A stretch of DNA of 64,000 bases from Providencia rustigianii DSM 4541 (GTDB taxonomy: Bacteria; Pseudomonadota; Gammaproteobacteria; Enterobacterales; Enterobacteriaceae). This document shows, one piece after another, positions 8,849 to 18,924 of the stretch; position 1 is the stretch's first letter; every line of letters begins with the position of its first letter. Made by a program: the position numbers and the translations under genes. The notes beneath the pieces were generated by a model. It was not told the origin of the DNA. It did no database searches and saw nothing but the letters and a program-made list of their open reading frames with translations. The DNA lies in contig NZ_GG703818.1 of the NCBI RefSeq assembly GCF_000156395.1, forward strand, positions 644,326 to 708,325. The letters run 5' to 3'.

Positions 8849-10029
8849 TGGATAGTCTCCGCGCTTTTCGTCGTTATTGTCGTCGGTTTATATTCCGCAT
8901 TTCCTTCCCCAAGCTGTGGCGCTCTTTGGGTCACATGGGGTTTTGTCCCATTAAAGAAAACAGGCTGAGAAATCAATGGAGTACCGCCATCATGGAGATG
9001 AGTAAGTACTTGGCGGACTTGCGCATGCTCGCTTTCGGTCGCTTGCTGTAAATTGTGGATGGGCGAAGCAGGAACCCCAGCGTTAAGCAGTAAGTCACAC
9101 ACTTCCTCGACACTTTTTTGCTCTGTCCAACATTCAATTTCTTGGCGTAAAGCTGCTTGGTTGATAGTACGGGTTGGATCATCCCGATAACGATGGTCTT
9201 GGGATAACGTCGGTTTTTCCATGCATTCGCAAAGACGCTGGAATAATTTTTCACTGGCAATCGCAATGACCACCAAGCCATCTTTCGCTTGGTAAGTATC
9301 AAACGGAGTGGATACCGGATGGCGATTTCCCACTAAGCTCGGTGCTTTATTGTTGGCAAATAAATTAGAGAGTCCCGTCAGTTGCATACTAAGCAACACG
9401 TCCACCATCGCCACATCGATATATTGAGCACTTTCACCATGGCGCTCTCTGGCAAATAACGCACTGCTAATCGCCCATGCAGCAAATACGCCAGCACATA
9501 CATCACCGATAGACTCGCCGCTGCGAGTTGGACCCGTTTCAGGGAATCCCGTCACACTCATTAACCCTGACATGGCTTGCGCGACAATGTCATACGCGGG
9601 ATAGCTAGCTAAAGGGCTATTTTGTCCAAAACCCGAAATACTGGCATAAATAATCTGTGGGTTATGCTGTTTCAGACTGTCAAAGTCGATCCCAAGACGT
9701 TGGGTTACACCGGGACGAAAATTTTCGACCACCACATCGCTCTCGTTGATCAATTGAAAGAGGATCTCGCGGTCGCTATCTGATTTCAGATCCAGTTCAA
9801 TGCTGCGTTTTCCTCGGTTGATCAAACCGTAATAGACACTTTCTCCATCAATAAACGGTCCCAAATGACGGCTATCATCACCATGATCAGGCACTTCAAT
9901 CTTGATCACTTCCGCACCAAGATCCGCCATCATGCCGGTGCAATACGGTCCCGCTAGAACACGGCTTAAATCAATGACTTTGATCCCCGCCAGTGGCCCT
10001 TGTCTTTTTTGAGTGGATGCAGCATTCAT
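8845..10029 (-). CDS. Class III (CaiB/BaiF) CoA-transferase
   Basis: A 394-aa family III CoA-transferase, close to the length of CaiB and formyl-CoA transferase (about 405-430 aa). The N-terminal KVIDLSRVLAGPYCTGMMADLGAEVIKIE is the family hallmark. The catalytic aspartate is in ESIGDVCAG, residue 176 with the chosen start. The ATG at 10029 has an AAGGAA ribosome binding site; the longer reading frame adds 17 unrelated residues. The gene follows hutU after 57 bases and overlaps the acyl-CoA dehydrogenase gene by four bases. These enzymes exchange CoA between two acids, so a plausible reaction is urocanoyl-CoA plus imidazolepropionate giving urocanate plus imidazolepropionyl-CoA. The substrate is inferred from hutU next door. 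Confidence 0.9.
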   Translation of the reverse strand: MNAASTQKRQGPLAGIKVIDLSRVLAGPYCTGMMADLGAEVIKIEVPDHGDDSRHLGPFIDGESVYYGLINRGKRSIELDLKSDSDREILFQLINESDVVVENFRPGVTQRLGIDFDSLKQHNPQIIYASISGFGQNSPLASYPAYDIVAQAMSGLMSVTGFPETGPTRSGESIGDVCAGVFAAWAISSALFARERHGESAQYIDVAMVDVLLSMQLTGLSNLFANNKAPSLVGNRHPVSTPFDTYQAKDGLVVIAIASEKLFQRLCECMEKPTLSQDHRYRDDPTRTINQAALRQEIECWTEQKSVEEVCDLLLNAGVPASPIHNLQQATESEHAQVRQVLTHLHDGGTPLISQPVFFNGTKPHVTQRAPQLGEGNAEYKPTTITTKSAETIQ

Positions 10030-10086
10030 ACTGAATTCCTTATTTAAGGCTAAACGTTGCCGACCCCATCGAGTCGGCATTCGAGA

Positions 10087-11754
10087 TTACTTCACCATCG
10101 GCAAGTTGAGCCCTTGCTGCTTCGCACAGTTAATGGCAATGTCATAACCCGCATCCGCATGGCGCATAACCCCCGTCGCTGGGTCATTGTGCAGAACACG
10201 AGCCAAACGTTTATCTGCGGCATCCGTCCCATCACATACAATCACCACACCCGCATGTTGCGAGAAGCCCATTCCTACCCCACCGCCGTGGTGTAAGCTG
10301 ACCCATGTTGCGCCGCCAGCAGTATTCAACAGCGCATTCAGTAATGGCCAATCAGATACAGCATCAGACCCATCTTTCATCGCTTCCGTTTCACGGTGTG
10401 GACTCGCTACTGAGCCTGAATCTAAGTGGTCACGACCGATGACAACAGGGCCTTTCAGTTCGCCATTTTTGACCATTTGGTTAAAGGCACGACCGAGTCT
10501 TTCTCTGTCTTTAAGACCGACCCAGCAAATACGCGCAGGTAAACCTTGGAATGCAATGCGCTCACGCGCCATATCTAACCAATTGTGCAGATGCTTATCG
10601 TCAGGGAGCAGCTCCTTCACCTTTTGGTCAGTTTTATAGATGTCTTCAGGGTCGCCAGAAAGAGCTACCCAGCGGAATGGTCCAATACCTTCACAGAACA
10701 GAGGGCGAATGTAAGCAGGAACAAAGCCTGGGAAATCAAATGCATTCGTTACGCCTTCATCTTTTGCCATTTGACGAATATTATTGCCGTAGTCAAATGC
10801 CGCTGAGCCGCGTTTTTGCATTTGCAGCATGGCATCTACCTGCACTGCCATGCTTTTCTTCGCGGCTTTAGTCACTTCAGCAGGGGCGCTTTGTTGCTTT
10901 TCACGCCATTGTTCTAATGTCCATCCTTGCGGTAAATAGCCATGAATAGGGTCATGAGCACTGGTTTGGTCAGTGACTGAATCAGGTGTGATATTGCGCT
11001 TCACCATCTCGCTATACACATCCGCAGCATTGCCTAACAAGCCCACGGAAACTGGCTTACCGCTAGCTTTCGCTTCTTCGATATAGCCCAACGCTTCATC
11101 TAATGAGGTGGCTTTTTTGTCTACATAGCGGGTTCTTAAACGGAAATCGATGCGGCTTTCATCACACTCAACCGCAATCATGCTAAAACCAGCCATGGTT
11201 GCTGCCAGAGGCTGTGCACCGCCCATTCCTCCCAAGCCTCCCGTTAAGATCCAACGACCCGCCGAGTTACCATTAAAGTGTTGTTTTGCTAGAGAAATAA
11301 AGGTTTCATAAGTGCCCTGAACAATGCCTTGAGAACCGATGTAGATCCATGATCCTGCGGTCATTTGTCCGTACATCATCAAACCTTTGCGATCTAATTC
11401 ATTAAAATGATCCCAGTTAGCCCAATGTGGAACGATATTCGAGTTAGCAATTAAAACTCGCGGCGCATCTGCGTGAGTTGGGAAAACACCCACTGGCTTG
11501 CCCGATTGAACCAGCAAAGTTTGGTCATCTTCGAGGTTTTTTAATACTTCCAAAATTTTGTCGTAGCATTCCCAGTCACGAGCTGCGCGACCAATGCCAC
11601 CGTACACAACGAGACTTTGTGGATGCTCAGCAACATCAGGATCCAAGTTATTTTGGAGCATGCGGTACACCGCTTCTGTTAGCCAGCTTTTACAGGTTTT
11701 TTGGCTACCGTGAGCCGCTCGGATCACACGCGTTGAATCTGTACGGTTTAACAT
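10087..11754 (-). CDS. hutU: Urocanate hydratase (urocanase)
   Basis: HutU converts urocanate to 4-imidazolone-5-propionate using tightly bound NAD+. The 555-aa length is normal. The NAD-binding region [19 protein letters not shown] is near residue 160. The conserved blocks [29 protein letters not shown] and [16 protein letters not shown] in the C-terminal half are intact, so the enzyme should be active. It is the first gene of the seven-gene minus-strand run. No hutH, hutI or hutG is in the window, so it is not in a classical hutUH operon. Instead it is followed by CoA-transferase and acyl-CoA dehydrogenase genes, which suggests urocanate is fed in from an acyl-CoA route. HutC-type operators lie about 200-330 bases upstream. 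Confidence 0.95.
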   Translation of the reverse strand: MLNRTDSTRVIRAAHGSQKTCKSWLTEAVYRMLQNNLDPDVAEHPQSLVVYGGIGRAARDWECYDKILEVLKNLEDDQTLLVQSGKPVGVFPTHADAPRVLIANSNIVPHWANWDHFNELDRKGLMMYGQMTAGSWIYIGSQGIVQGTYETFISLAKQHFNGNSAGRWILTGGLGGMGGAQPLAATMAGFSMIAVECDESRIDFRLRTRYVDKKATSLDEALGYIEEAKASGKPVSVGLLGNAADVYSEMVKRNITPDSVTDQTSAHDPIHGYLPQGWTLEQWREKQQSAPAEVTKAAKKSMAVQVDAMLQMQKRGSAAFDYGNNIRQMAKDEGVTNAFDFPGFVPAYIRPLFCEGIGPFRWVALSGDPEDIYKTDQKVKELLPDDKHLHNWLDMARERIAFQGLPARICWVGLKDRERLGRAFNQMVKNGELKGPVVIGRDHLDSGSVASPHRETEAMKDGSDAVSDWPLLNALLNTAGGATWVSLHHGGGVGMGFSQHAGVVIVCDGTDAADKRLARVLHNDPATGVMRHADAGYDIAINCAKQQGLNLPMVK

Positions 11755-11952
11755 TATTCAGTCCCCTATCCATCCATTTGGTTTAACTTAAAATTAACAA
11801 TAAATTCAGTAAGGTCATCGTTAAGTGTGCTGCTTGCGGCTAATTCATTGCTAAGTAAACTTTTAAATTTGATATATTTATCATTAAGTTAAATTTAAAT
11901 GAACCTGCCGCATGATGATTTTTCTGTTAAATCTACTTGTTCGATGATTAAA

Positions 11953-11962
11953 TATATATACA
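11953..11962. promoter_or_regulatory. HutC-like operator, site 1
   Basis: TATATATACA matches 9 of 10 positions of TGTATATACA, the core of HutC operators known from Klebsiella and Pseudomonas hut promoters. It lies 22 bases (about two helical turns) from site 2. Confidence 0.45.
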
Positions 11963-11974
11963 TTTGCTTCACAA

Positions 11975-11984
11975 AGTATATACA
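11975..11984. promoter_or_regulatory. HutC-like operator, site 2
   Basis: AGTATATACA matches 9 of 10 positions of the HutC core. It is followed by TTTAAATTTGAATTT, resembling the flank of site 3 (TTTGAATTTCG), so sites 2 and 3 look like diverged copies of one direct repeat. Confidence 0.5.
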
Positions 11985-12075
11985 TTTAAATTTGAATTTT
12001 TGTACCAACAGTGAAGATGGGATAGGAAGAAAAGTTAGACAACAATAACTAGATAGCTGTTTCTACACAAAAACT

Positions 12076-12085
12076 TGTATATACA
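12076..12085. promoter_or_regulatory. HutC-like operator, site 3 (perfect core)
   Basis: TGTATATACA is a perfect match to the palindromic HutC core, within the context CTTGTATATACATTTG. It is 322 bases upstream of the hutU start codon and 265 bases upstream of the divergent orphan gene, so it could act on either. Confidence 0.6.
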
Positions 12086-12349
12086 TTTGAATTTCGATGA
12101 AGAAACAAGCAAATAGCAAAAATGAGAGAAGCTTCACATTTAGTATGGGTAATCTGAGTTTGATAGTGAGCGGCAATACATGCCATTGCAGATTAATAGC
12201 CGTAAAGTTTTACTTTGATATAATTAATAATAGCACTATACACAATGCATATAAGAACATTGATTATCATTCTTTTTTGCAATATTTAGCATGTTGACTC
12301 GTTTAAAATAAAATCAATATATGATTAACTAATAAACTACGAGCCAATT

Positions 12350-13168
12350 ATGTTCAAAATAAATCAAGTAACAACCAGCCAACTCCATGTTAAACCCCAT
12401 TTAGAAAACAATGCTAAAAATGTAGAGATAAAAAAAATAAATCAAACTAATGATTCGTTTTTTAATAAATTCTGCCAATTATTCAAAAATGATAAAAATA
12501 ATACCGCACAGTCTGTAACACAAAATAGCGCGAATACATTCTTAAAACAGACTTTCTCCATCCCTGAAAATGCCCACATGATATCTGCTGGTGAACAGAT
12601 AACTTACTGTTGGAATGAGTCGTTAGATAGCTATGTTCCGAATGCAGCAGATCAGAGAATTGAAGCGAAAAATCAAGACTACTCGAGTGTACTACCATCG
12701 CAATTCATCAAAGATTTCAATAGAATAAACTATAGCATGACATTTTTAGGTAATGATATGCCTGAGTTTAGCAACGAGTTTTCTCAAGAAGATAGACTGC
12801 AATTTTTCGCTGAATTTGTCACACTTCCCCATGCTGAAAAATTGTGCCAAATTGCTCATCAAGGTCATCTCGCCGAGCCTTATATTTTACTCACTATGAA
12901 AAATAAAAATTTTGACTTTATTATTCCTCAATCAAAAGAGAATAATAAATTAAAAGTAAATATTGATAAAACAGAAGATAAAAAATATATTATAACCTCT
13001 AGTAATGAATATTATTTAAAACAAATTCAGCCAGAAATTATTTTAGATAAGACTATTTTATTTACTGAAAGAAAAACCCATTTAATCACTAATCAAAATG
13101 GTCAGCTATCCTTAGACCCAAATCAGAAAGATCTTCTTACGTTTAAAATCACTCAAAAATATAATTAA
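12350..13168 (+). CDS. AT-rich orphan protein, 272 aa, unknown function
   Basis: I do not recognise this protein. It has no signal peptide, lipobox or membrane helix. The first 80 residues are polar and asparagine/lysine-rich, looking unstructured; the remainder looks like a folded mixed alpha/beta domain. The base composition is visibly more AT-rich than the flanking hut and liv genes, with many AAA, AAT and ATT codons, which suggests horizontal acquisition. It stands alone with its own terminator. An unstructured N-terminus followed by a globular domain, AT-rich DNA and an isolated position are features shared by many type III secretion effectors, but this is only suggestive. Confidence 0.75.
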   Translation: MFKINQVTTSQLHVKPHLENNAKNVEIKKINQTNDSFFNKFCQLFKNDKNNTAQSVTQNSANTFLKQTFSIPENAHMISAGEQITYCWNESLDSYVPNAADQRIEAKNQDYSSVLPSQFIKDFNRINYSMTFLGNDMPEFSNEFSQEDRLQFFAEFVTLPHAEKLCQIAHQGHLAEPYILLTMKNKNFDFIIPQSKENNKLKVNIDKTEDKKYIITSSNEYYLKQIQPEIILDKTILFTERKTHLITNQNGQLSLDPNQKDLLTFKITQKYN

Positions 13169-13181
13169 TATCCATGAAATA

Positions 13182-13219
13182 AAACACCCCATAGTTATTA
13201 ATAATAATTATGGAGTGTT
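13182..13219. terminator. Bidirectional terminator between orphan gene and livF
   Basis: Long imperfect hairpin with arms AAACACCCCATA and TATGGAGTGTTT and an AT-rich loop, located between convergent genes. A/T-rich flanks on both sides fit termination in both directions. Confidence 0.7.
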
Positions 13220-13240
13220 TAGATATAAAAATATGTTTAG

Positions 13241-13942
13241 TTATCCACCCAAATAAGCGCTACGTACTGCTTCATTGGCGAGTAATGCTTTACCGCTATC
13301 TTCCAGAACAATATGCCCATTTTCTAATACATAGCCTCGATCAGCTAGTTTCAGAGCTTGGTTAGCGTTTTGCTCAACCAGGAAAATCGTCATTCCCTCT
13401 TCCCTTAGCTGCAAAATAGTATCGAAAATTTGCATAATAATTATCGGCGCTAAACCCAGAGAGGGTTCATCCAATAAGAGTAATTCTGGCTGGCTCATCA
13501 GCGCACGTCCAATGGCAAGCATTTGCTGCTCACCGCCAGACATCGTGCCAGAACGCTGATGACGACGTTCATGTAACCGTGGAAATAGCGTATAAACACG
13601 TTCAATACGCTCATGATATTGTTGGCGATTTGCAAAGAATCCCCCCATCGCCAAGTTTTCTTCTACCGTCATCCGAGAGAAAACTCGCCGACCTTCAGGT
13701 ACGATAGCAATATCTTTGCGCATGATTTGTGGCGTAGGCAACGGAGTAATGTCCATACCGCGATATAACACTTGCCCTGAAGATGCCCGAGGCTCACCGC
13801 ATAATGTACTGAGCAATGTCGTTTTTCCTGCGCCGTTAGCGCCTATCAGAGTAACGATCTCACCCTTCTGAATGTTCAAACTGACATTATGCAAAGCCTG
13901 AATTTTTCCATAATGGGTGGAAACTTGTTTAAATTCTAGCAT
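13241..13942 (-). CDS. livF: Branched-chain amino acid ABC transporter ATP-binding protein LivF
   Basis: LivF is one of two ATPases that drive uptake of leucine, isoleucine and valine through LivH/LivM. It has 233 aa, as usual. The Walker A motif GANGAGKTT is near residue 33, the ABC signature MSGGEQQM near 139, and Walker B LLLLDEPS follows. It is the last gene of livKHMGF and directly abuts livG (they share base 13942). Confidence 0.96.
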   Translation of the reverse strand: MLEFKQVSTHYGKIQALHNVSLNIQKGEIVTLIGANGAGKTTLLSTLCGEPRASSGQVLYRGMDITPLPTPQIMRKDIAIVPEGRRVFSRMTVEENLAMGGFFANRQQYHERIERVYTLFPRLHERRHQRSGTMSGGEQQMLAIGRALMSQPELLLLDEPSLGLAPIIIMQIFDTILQLREEGMTIFLVEQNANQALKLADRGYVLENGHIVLEDSGKALLANEAVRSAYLGG

Positions 13943-14721
13943 TAGTAAGCCTCCCCCAAATACGCTTTGATAACATCAGGATGCTGACGTATTTCACTCG
14001 GTGAACCATTGGCTAATGGCGTGCCTTGGTTCACCACATAAATACGATCAGAGATTCCCATCACCAACTTCATGTCGTGTTCAATCAAGAGGATTGATAC
14101 ATTATGATGTGTACGTAACTCCGCAATCAGCTCATCCAAATCATTGGTTTCTTTTGGATTCAATCCTGCCGCCGGCTCATCTAACATCAGAATTTCCGGT
14201 CGTGTGACCATGCAGCGCGCAATTTCGAGTCGGCGCTGCTGCCCATAGGCTAAATTTCCTGCTTGGCGGTTAGCAAATTCTAATAAATTGACACGTTCAA
14301 GCCATTTAACCGCATTATCTACCGCTTCCGCCTCGGCACGACGAAAAGCAGGAGTTTTCAATAACCCGGAAAAAATCCCATTTTTCAAATGTTGATGCTG
14401 AGCGACTAATAGATTTTCAATCACCGTCATCTCTTTAAATAAGCGAACATGCTGAAAAGTACGGATGACGCCAAGACGAGCAATGCCTTGACCTGATAAG
14501 CCTTCTAAATGTTTGTCACGATACATAATCGTGCCGCTAGTCGGTTTATAAAATCCCGTTAAGCAGTTGAATATCGTCGTCTTACCCGCACCGTTAGGGC
14601 CAATCAAGGAGACTATTTCCCCTTGGTTTAAGGTTAATTCAACATTGTTTACCGCCAACAAACCACCGAACCGCATGGTTAGGCCTGTGACTTGCAACAG
14701 AGGCGTCGCTAAATTTGTCAT
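13942..14721 (-). CDS. livG: Branched-chain amino acid ABC transporter ATP-binding protein LivG
   Basis: LivG (259 aa) pairs with LivF as the ATPase dimer of the high-affinity branched-chain amino acid transporter. Walker [10 protein letters not shown] is near residue 41. The Q-loop/signature region includes [15 protein letters not shown], the variant signature typical of LivG proteins, and Walker [15 protein letters not shown]. It overlaps livM by four bases. Confidence 0.96.
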   Translation of the reverse strand: MTNLATPLLQVTGLTMRFGGLLAVNNVELTLNQGEIVSLIGPNGAGKTTIFNCLTGFYKPTSGTIMYRDKHLEGLSGQGIARLGVIRTFQHVRLFKEMTVIENLLVAQHQHLKNGIFSGLLKTPAFRRAEAEAVDNAVKWLERVNLLEFANRQAGNLAYGQQRRLEIARCMVTRPEILMLDEPAAGLNPKETNDLDELIAELRTHHNVSILLIEHDMKLVMGISDRIYVVNQGTPLANGSPSEIRQHPDVIKAYLGEAY

Positions 14722-15989
14722 GATGCTCCGCCTCCTTGCGCATTTTTCAGTTTCATATGGCGACGCTGCATCGGTAATAAGCCTTGTGGGCGCCAGATCA
14801 TCATCAATACCATTAGAGCACCTAGCAATAACATGCTGTACTCATTCAGATCTCGCATCATCTCCCGCGATACGACGAGAATAATCGCCGCTAATATCAC
14901 CGATGTTTGTGAACCCATACCCCCAAGCACCACAATCGCTAACACGAATGCGGATTCCGCAAACGTAAATGATTCTGGGCTAATAAATCCTTGCCGTGCA
15001 GCAAATAATGCCCCTGCGAACCCAGCAAATGCCGCACTGATAGTAAAGGCGGTTAGTTTAATTCGAGTTGGACTTAAACCAAGAGAGCGGCACGCGATTT
15101 CATCTTCGCGTAGCGCTTCCCACGCACGCCCTAGAGGCATACGTAATAATCGATTGATCACGATAAAAGTGAGCACGACGAGTAATAACGCCACAAAGTA
15201 GAGGAAAATAATTCGGTCACCAGGGTTATAATCTAAGCCGAAAAAATTATGAAACGTATCCCAGCCATCTTTGGCTGTGCGGCTAAATTCTAATCCAAAA
15301 AATGTTGGTTTAGGTAACTGGCTGATCCCATTAGGGCCACCTGTAATCTCCGTGTTATTCAGTAATAGAATACGCACGATTTCCCCAAAGCCGAGGGTCA
15401 CTATCGCCAGATAGTCACCTCTTAGCCTCAAAACAGGAAAACCGAGTAAGAATCCGGCTAACGCCGCCGTGATCCCTGCAATGGGTAAGCTTTCCCAAAA
15501 ACCAAAATCATAATAGTGGTTTAGCAAACCAAAGGTATACGCGCCGATGGCATAAAAGCCTGCATAACCCAAAACCAGTAAGCCTGATAACCCAACAACC
15601 ACGTTCAGCCCCAAACCCAGCATCACGTAGATTAAAGTCAGTGTCGCAATATCCACACTGCCTCGAGAGACTATAAATGGCCAAATGATCGCCGCAACGA
15701 TAATGAGTATACCGATAATTTTTTGTCTAACTGAACCTCCATCAAAATCAGGTAAAGCCCAAGACTGCTTAGGTACGCCTTGCCAGACTTTACTCAGAGC
15801 GGGACGGATCAATTGATACACAAAAATGATCCCAATACCGGCAAAGATCCAATTCCAACGAACTGAGTCCCCTGATTCAACCACTAGTTTGGTACCATCA
15901 AGGCTTAACTTCAGCCCCATCATAAATACCGCTAAGATGAAAAAAGTGACAGAGGCAATAATGGCGCTGATCCAGTTTTCTTTTCTCAT
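14718..15989 (-). CDS. livM: Branched-chain amino acid ABC transporter permease LivM
   Basis: LivM (423 aa) is the larger inner-membrane permease of the Liv system, matching the E. coli protein in length and in the extended N-terminus with [12 protein letters not shown]. About ten hydrophobic helices are visible, with the cytoplasmic EAA-like loop [17 protein letters not shown] that contacts the ATPases. It overlaps both livH upstream and livG downstream by four bases, so the operon is translationally coupled. Confidence 0.96.
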   Translation of the reverse strand: MRKENWISAIIASVTFFILAVFMMGLKLSLDGTKLVVESGDSVRWNWIFAGIGIIFVYQLIRPALSKVWQGVPKQSWALPDFDGGSVRQKIIGILIIVAAIIWPFIVSRGSVDIATLTLIYVMLGLGLNVVVGLSGLLVLGYAGFYAIGAYTFGLLNHYYDFGFWESLPIAGITAALAGFLLGFPVLRLRGDYLAIVTLGFGEIVRILLLNNTEITGGPNGISQLPKPTFFGLEFSRTAKDGWDTFHNFFGLDYNPGDRIIFLYFVALLLVVLTFIVINRLLRMPLGRAWEALREDEIACRSLGLSPTRIKLTAFTISAAFAGFAGALFAARQGFISPESFTFAESAFVLAIVVLGGMGSQTSVILAAIILVVSREMMRDLNEYSMLLLGALMVLMMIWRPQGLLPMQRRHMKLKNAQGGGAS

Positions 15990-16912
15990 ACTTTTTCGAC
16001 CTCCGGGCGGCCCAGAATACCGGTCGGCATGATTAACAGAACGCCAATCAATAGCCCGAATGAGACAACATCTTTATATTCTGTACTTAAATAAGCAGAC
16101 GTCATGGCTTCAGAGACACCAAGGATCAAACCGCCCAACATTGCGCCCGGAATACTGCCAATTCCGCCTAGCACTGCCGCTGTGAAAGCTTTCATTCCTG
16201 CCATAAACCCAATGTAAGGGTTGATAACACCGTAAAATTGACCCAGTAAAACGCCCGCAACCGCAGCCATTACCGCACCGATAACAAAGGTCAATGAAAT
16301 AACACGATCTGTATTGATCCCGAGTAAACTCGCCATTTTTAAATCTTCAGCACAAGCACGGCAAGCACGACCCATTCGGGAATAGCGGATAAACAGCGTT
16401 AAGGCCAACATGGATAGAAATGTTACGATCCAGATAACTAGCTGCATTTTGGATATTGTGGCTTCAAAACCGTCACTTTCACCTAGTACCCACTGCCCAG
16501 TGATCAAACTGGGTAAAGCCAGATCACGAGAACCTTGGGATAGGCTGACGTAGTTCTGCAAGAATATCGACATCCCGATCGCAGAGATCAGCGCAATCAA
16601 ACGCTTAGAATGGCGAACAGGTCGATATGCAACACGCTCAATACTCCAACCATATGAGCTAGATACCACAATTGCCGCAATAAACGCTGCCGCAATTAAG
16701 ATCCAACCCACATCGATCCCCAGCATCATTAAGCCAGCAATCGCAATAAAAGAGACGTAACTGCCAATCATGTAAACTTCGCCGTGAGCAAAGTTGATCA
16801 TTCCGATGATGCCATACACCATGGTATAGCCAATGGCTATCAGGGCGTAGGTGCTCCCTAATGTTAAGCCGTTGAGGAATTGCTGAATAAAATACAGAAT
16901 TTGGTCTGACAT
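15986..16912 (-). CDS. livH: Branched-chain amino acid ABC transporter permease LivH
   Basis: LivH is the smaller permease subunit. With the ATG at 16912 it has 308 aa, the length of the E. coli protein, and begins [15 protein letters not shown]. An AAGGAT ribosome binding site precedes this start, while the longer frame would add 25 residues unlike the family. The conserved loop [19 protein letters not shown] is the ATPase contact. It follows livK by about 110 bases. Confidence 0.95.
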   Translation of the reverse strand: MSDQILYFIQQFLNGLTLGSTYALIAIGYTMVYGIIGMINFAHGEVYMIGSYVSFIAIAGLMMLGIDVGWILIAAAFIAAIVVSSSYGWSIERVAYRPVRHSKRLIALISAIGMSIFLQNYVSLSQGSRDLALPSLITGQWVLGESDGFEATISKMQLVIWIVTFLSMLALTLFIRYSRMGRACRACAEDLKMASLLGINTDRVISLTFVIGAVMAAVAGVLLGQFYGVINPYIGFMAGMKAFTAAVLGGIGSIPGAMLGGLILGVSEAMTSAYLSTEYKDVVSFGLLIGVLLIMPTGILGRPEVEKV

Positions 16913-17022
16913 AAGATTATCCTTTCGAACTACTGTCCCTCTATGGAGAGCAGAAGCCGGAAGCCCGTTATTAGGCTCCCAGCTCATCGCTTGACGACTT
17001 AATATTTCTCAACTCGAGGGAA

Positions 17023-18132
17023 TTACTCTATCGGTGTAGAGGTTCCATCTTTGTGCCACTCGAACACACCAAATTCAAAACCTTTCAAATCACCGTTTGG
17101 CTGCCAGCTCAATTGCCCCATAACGGTATCCACAGGATTCGCTTTCAAATCTTTCGCTAGCACTTCAGGCTCTAAACTTCCAGTGCGCTGCATTGCGGTG
17201 GTTAAACCTTGAATAGCAGCATAAGTTGTCCAGACGAATGGTCCCGTAGGATCTTCTTTTTTCTTTTTGAGCGCATCGACGATCGGTTGGTTGGCAGGCA
17301 GTTGGTCATAACGTTTTGGTAGCGTCACTAACATGCCTTCAGATGCATCACCCGCGATATTCGATAACGAAGAGTTGCCCACACCTTCAGGTCCCATAAA
17401 GCGAATATTTAGACCAGATTGCTTAGCTTGACGCAGAATTTGCCCCATTTCCGGGTAATATCCCCCAAAGTAAACAAAATCGACGTTCTCTTTTTTCAGT
17501 TTTGCCACGAGTGCAGAGAAATCTTTGTCCCCAGCGGTAACCCCTTCAAACATCACTTCTTTAGTGCCTGACTTATTCAAACTTTCACGCACTGAACGAG
17601 CCAAACCTTCACCGTACTGTTGTTTGTCATGAATCACAGCAATGCGTTTAGGTTTAATTTTTTCGAGGATATATTTTGCCGCAGTAGGCCCTTGGTCAGA
17701 ATCTAAGCCCGTCGTACGCATGATCAACTGATAACCACGGGTGGTTAAATCTGCATTTGTCGCTGCTGGAGTGATCATGATGATGCCTTCATCTTCATAA
17801 ATATCGGATGCTGGCTGAGTTGAAGAGGAACACAGATGCCCGATGACATGGCGAATACCGTCGTTAATGACTTTGTTTGCCACCGCAACCGCTTGTTTTG
17901 GATCACACGCGTCGTCGTATTCGACAGCAACTAATGTGTCTCCGTTAATTCCACCTTTCGCATTAATATCAGCGATCGCTTGGCGAGCGCCAGTAAACTC
18001 CATATCACCATATTGAGCGACAGGACCGGACATCGCACCAACAACCGCGATTTTAATCTCTTTCGCCCATCCTGCTGGACTTAATGCCATTGCGATACAG
18101 CCGGCCAATAATGCTTTATTAATATTCTTCAT
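17023..18132 (-). CDS. livK: Periplasmic branched-chain amino acid binding protein (LivK/LivJ)
   Basis: This is the periplasmic receptor that delivers leucine (and perhaps isoleucine/valine) to LivHMGF. With the ATG at 18132 it has 369 aa and a typical signal peptide ending near PAGWA, followed by the mature start [21 protein letters not shown] far upstream is in frame but would bury the signal peptide. The blocks [15 protein letters not shown] and [20 protein letters not shown] are diagnostic. As the first gene of livKHMGF I call it LivK, but LivJ and LivK are hard to separate by sequence alone. Confidence 0.92.
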   Translation of the reverse strand: MKNINKALLAGCIAMALSPAGWAKEIKIAVVGAMSGPVAQYGDMEFTGARQAIADINAKGGINGDTLVAVEYDDACDPKQAVAVANKVINDGIRHVIGHLCSSSTQPASDIYEDEGIIMITPAATNADLTTRGYQLIMRTTGLDSDQGPTAAKYILEKIKPKRIAVIHDKQQYGEGLARSVRESLNKSGTKEVMFEGVTAGDKDFSALVAKLKKENVDFVYFGGYYPEMGQILRQAKQSGLNIRFMGPEGVGNSSLSNIAGDASEGMLVTLPKRYDQLPANQPIVDALKKKKEDPTGPFVWTTYAAIQGLTTAMQRTGSLEPEVLAKDLKANPVDTVMGQLSWQPNGDLKGFEFGVFEWHKDGTSTPIE

Positions 18133-18512
18133 TCTTGCGTCCCCGCCATCGTGGTTATGAGTGTTTGTGATTGATTTATAATCAGTTATTATAGGTGACA
18201 GGTTCATTGCCTGATATTTCAAAACATAGCCAATAAGGCTATATATTTCATATCATTAAACAAGAGAATTATGCTAAATAGCAAATGGATATAGTAGCTA
18301 TTTACATCAGATACAGAATAAAAAACTAATGGTAAAAAGTGTATTTTTTGTAAATACTAGTGTTATATTCCAGTTAAATTTACCTTAATCCGAGCTAAAC
18401 TCGGAAAATTCACTCATGCGACATTTTTCTCTCTAAAATTAAAAAATCAGTTCCAGATCACTCTGCGGATAAAATAGACTGCAACACACACCAATAAAGG
18501 GATCACATTAAG
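18133..18512. other. Divergent region between livK and panM
   Basis: 380 AT-rich bases between divergent genes, so both promoters lie here. A small CCGAG/CTCGG dyad occurs at 18390-18404. I see no gene. Liv operons of enterobacteria are usually Lrp-controlled, but no site can be named with confidence by eye. Confidence 0.5.
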
Positions 18513-18923
18513 ATGAGACTCACCATTATTCCTCTGGTCAATCCTACTGAGCAGCAATACATTGACCTCTCGAAGATCTGGATAGACCAGAGCCGCGAGA
18601 AACTCACGCAGTTACTTGGATCAGGGCAATTGTTTTTTGGGGCACGTTTTAATGATCGGCTCTTGGCTGCCGCCAAAGTGACTGTTCATCAGCATCAAGG
18701 GGTCATTAGTGATTTTTGCGTTCGCGAAGTCACACGCCGTCGTGGTGTGGGTTTATATTTATTACAGGAAATTATCTACCAGTTACCCAAAATTACACTG
18801 TGGATTTTTAACTTGGGTAATTTAGAACCACAACATAAAATCACGATGGAAAAATTCCTTACCGCCGGTGGATTTCACCAAGTAACCCAATCAGACCGTT
18901 GGGAGCTAAACGCGAGTTATTAG
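18513..18923 (+). CDS. panM: PanM (PanZ), activator of aspartate decarboxylase maturation
   Basis: PanM is a GNAT-fold protein that binds the PanD zymogen and triggers its self-cleavage to the active aspartate 1-decarboxylase, the source of beta-alanine for pantothenate and CoA. The 136-aa protein shows the acetyl-CoA loop region FCVREVTRRRGVGLYLLQE, which matches the E. coli protein closely, and the N-terminus MRLTIIPL. Its place divergent from livK is the usual enterobacterial arrangement. The next gene starts 1 base after its stop. Confidence 0.92.
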   Translation: MRLTIIPLVNPTEQQYIDLSKIWIDQSREKLTQLLGSGQLFFGARFNDRLLAAAKVTVHQHQGVISDFCVREVTRRRGVGLYLLQEIIYQLPKITLWIFNLGNLEPQHKITMEKFLTAGGFHQVTQSDRWELNASY

Positions 18924-18924
18924 T

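Larger units (their letters stand above)
11755..12349. other. 595-base AT-rich control region between hutU and the orphan gene
   Basis: This very AT-rich gap separates hutU (minus) from the orphan gene (plus). It holds three TGTATATACA-like sequences described separately, which share an ATATACATTT direct repeat. I see no convincing gene in it: the only open frame, 12097-12297, has no ribosome binding site and no recognisable features. No tRNA or terminator seen. Confidence 0.6.

Noticed and set aside
2423..10029. Reading the CoA-transferase, acyl-CoA dehydrogenase and ETF genes as a carnitine (cai-fix) cluster.
   Set aside because: No caiT-type BCCT carrier, caiC, caiD or caiE, the permease is NCS1, the ETF-QO is the full-length oxidative form, and hutU leads the run.
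12097..12297. 66-aa open frame between hutU and the orphan gene.
   Set aside because: No ribosome binding site, no recognisable domain, sits in AT-rich control DNA next to a HutC-like site.
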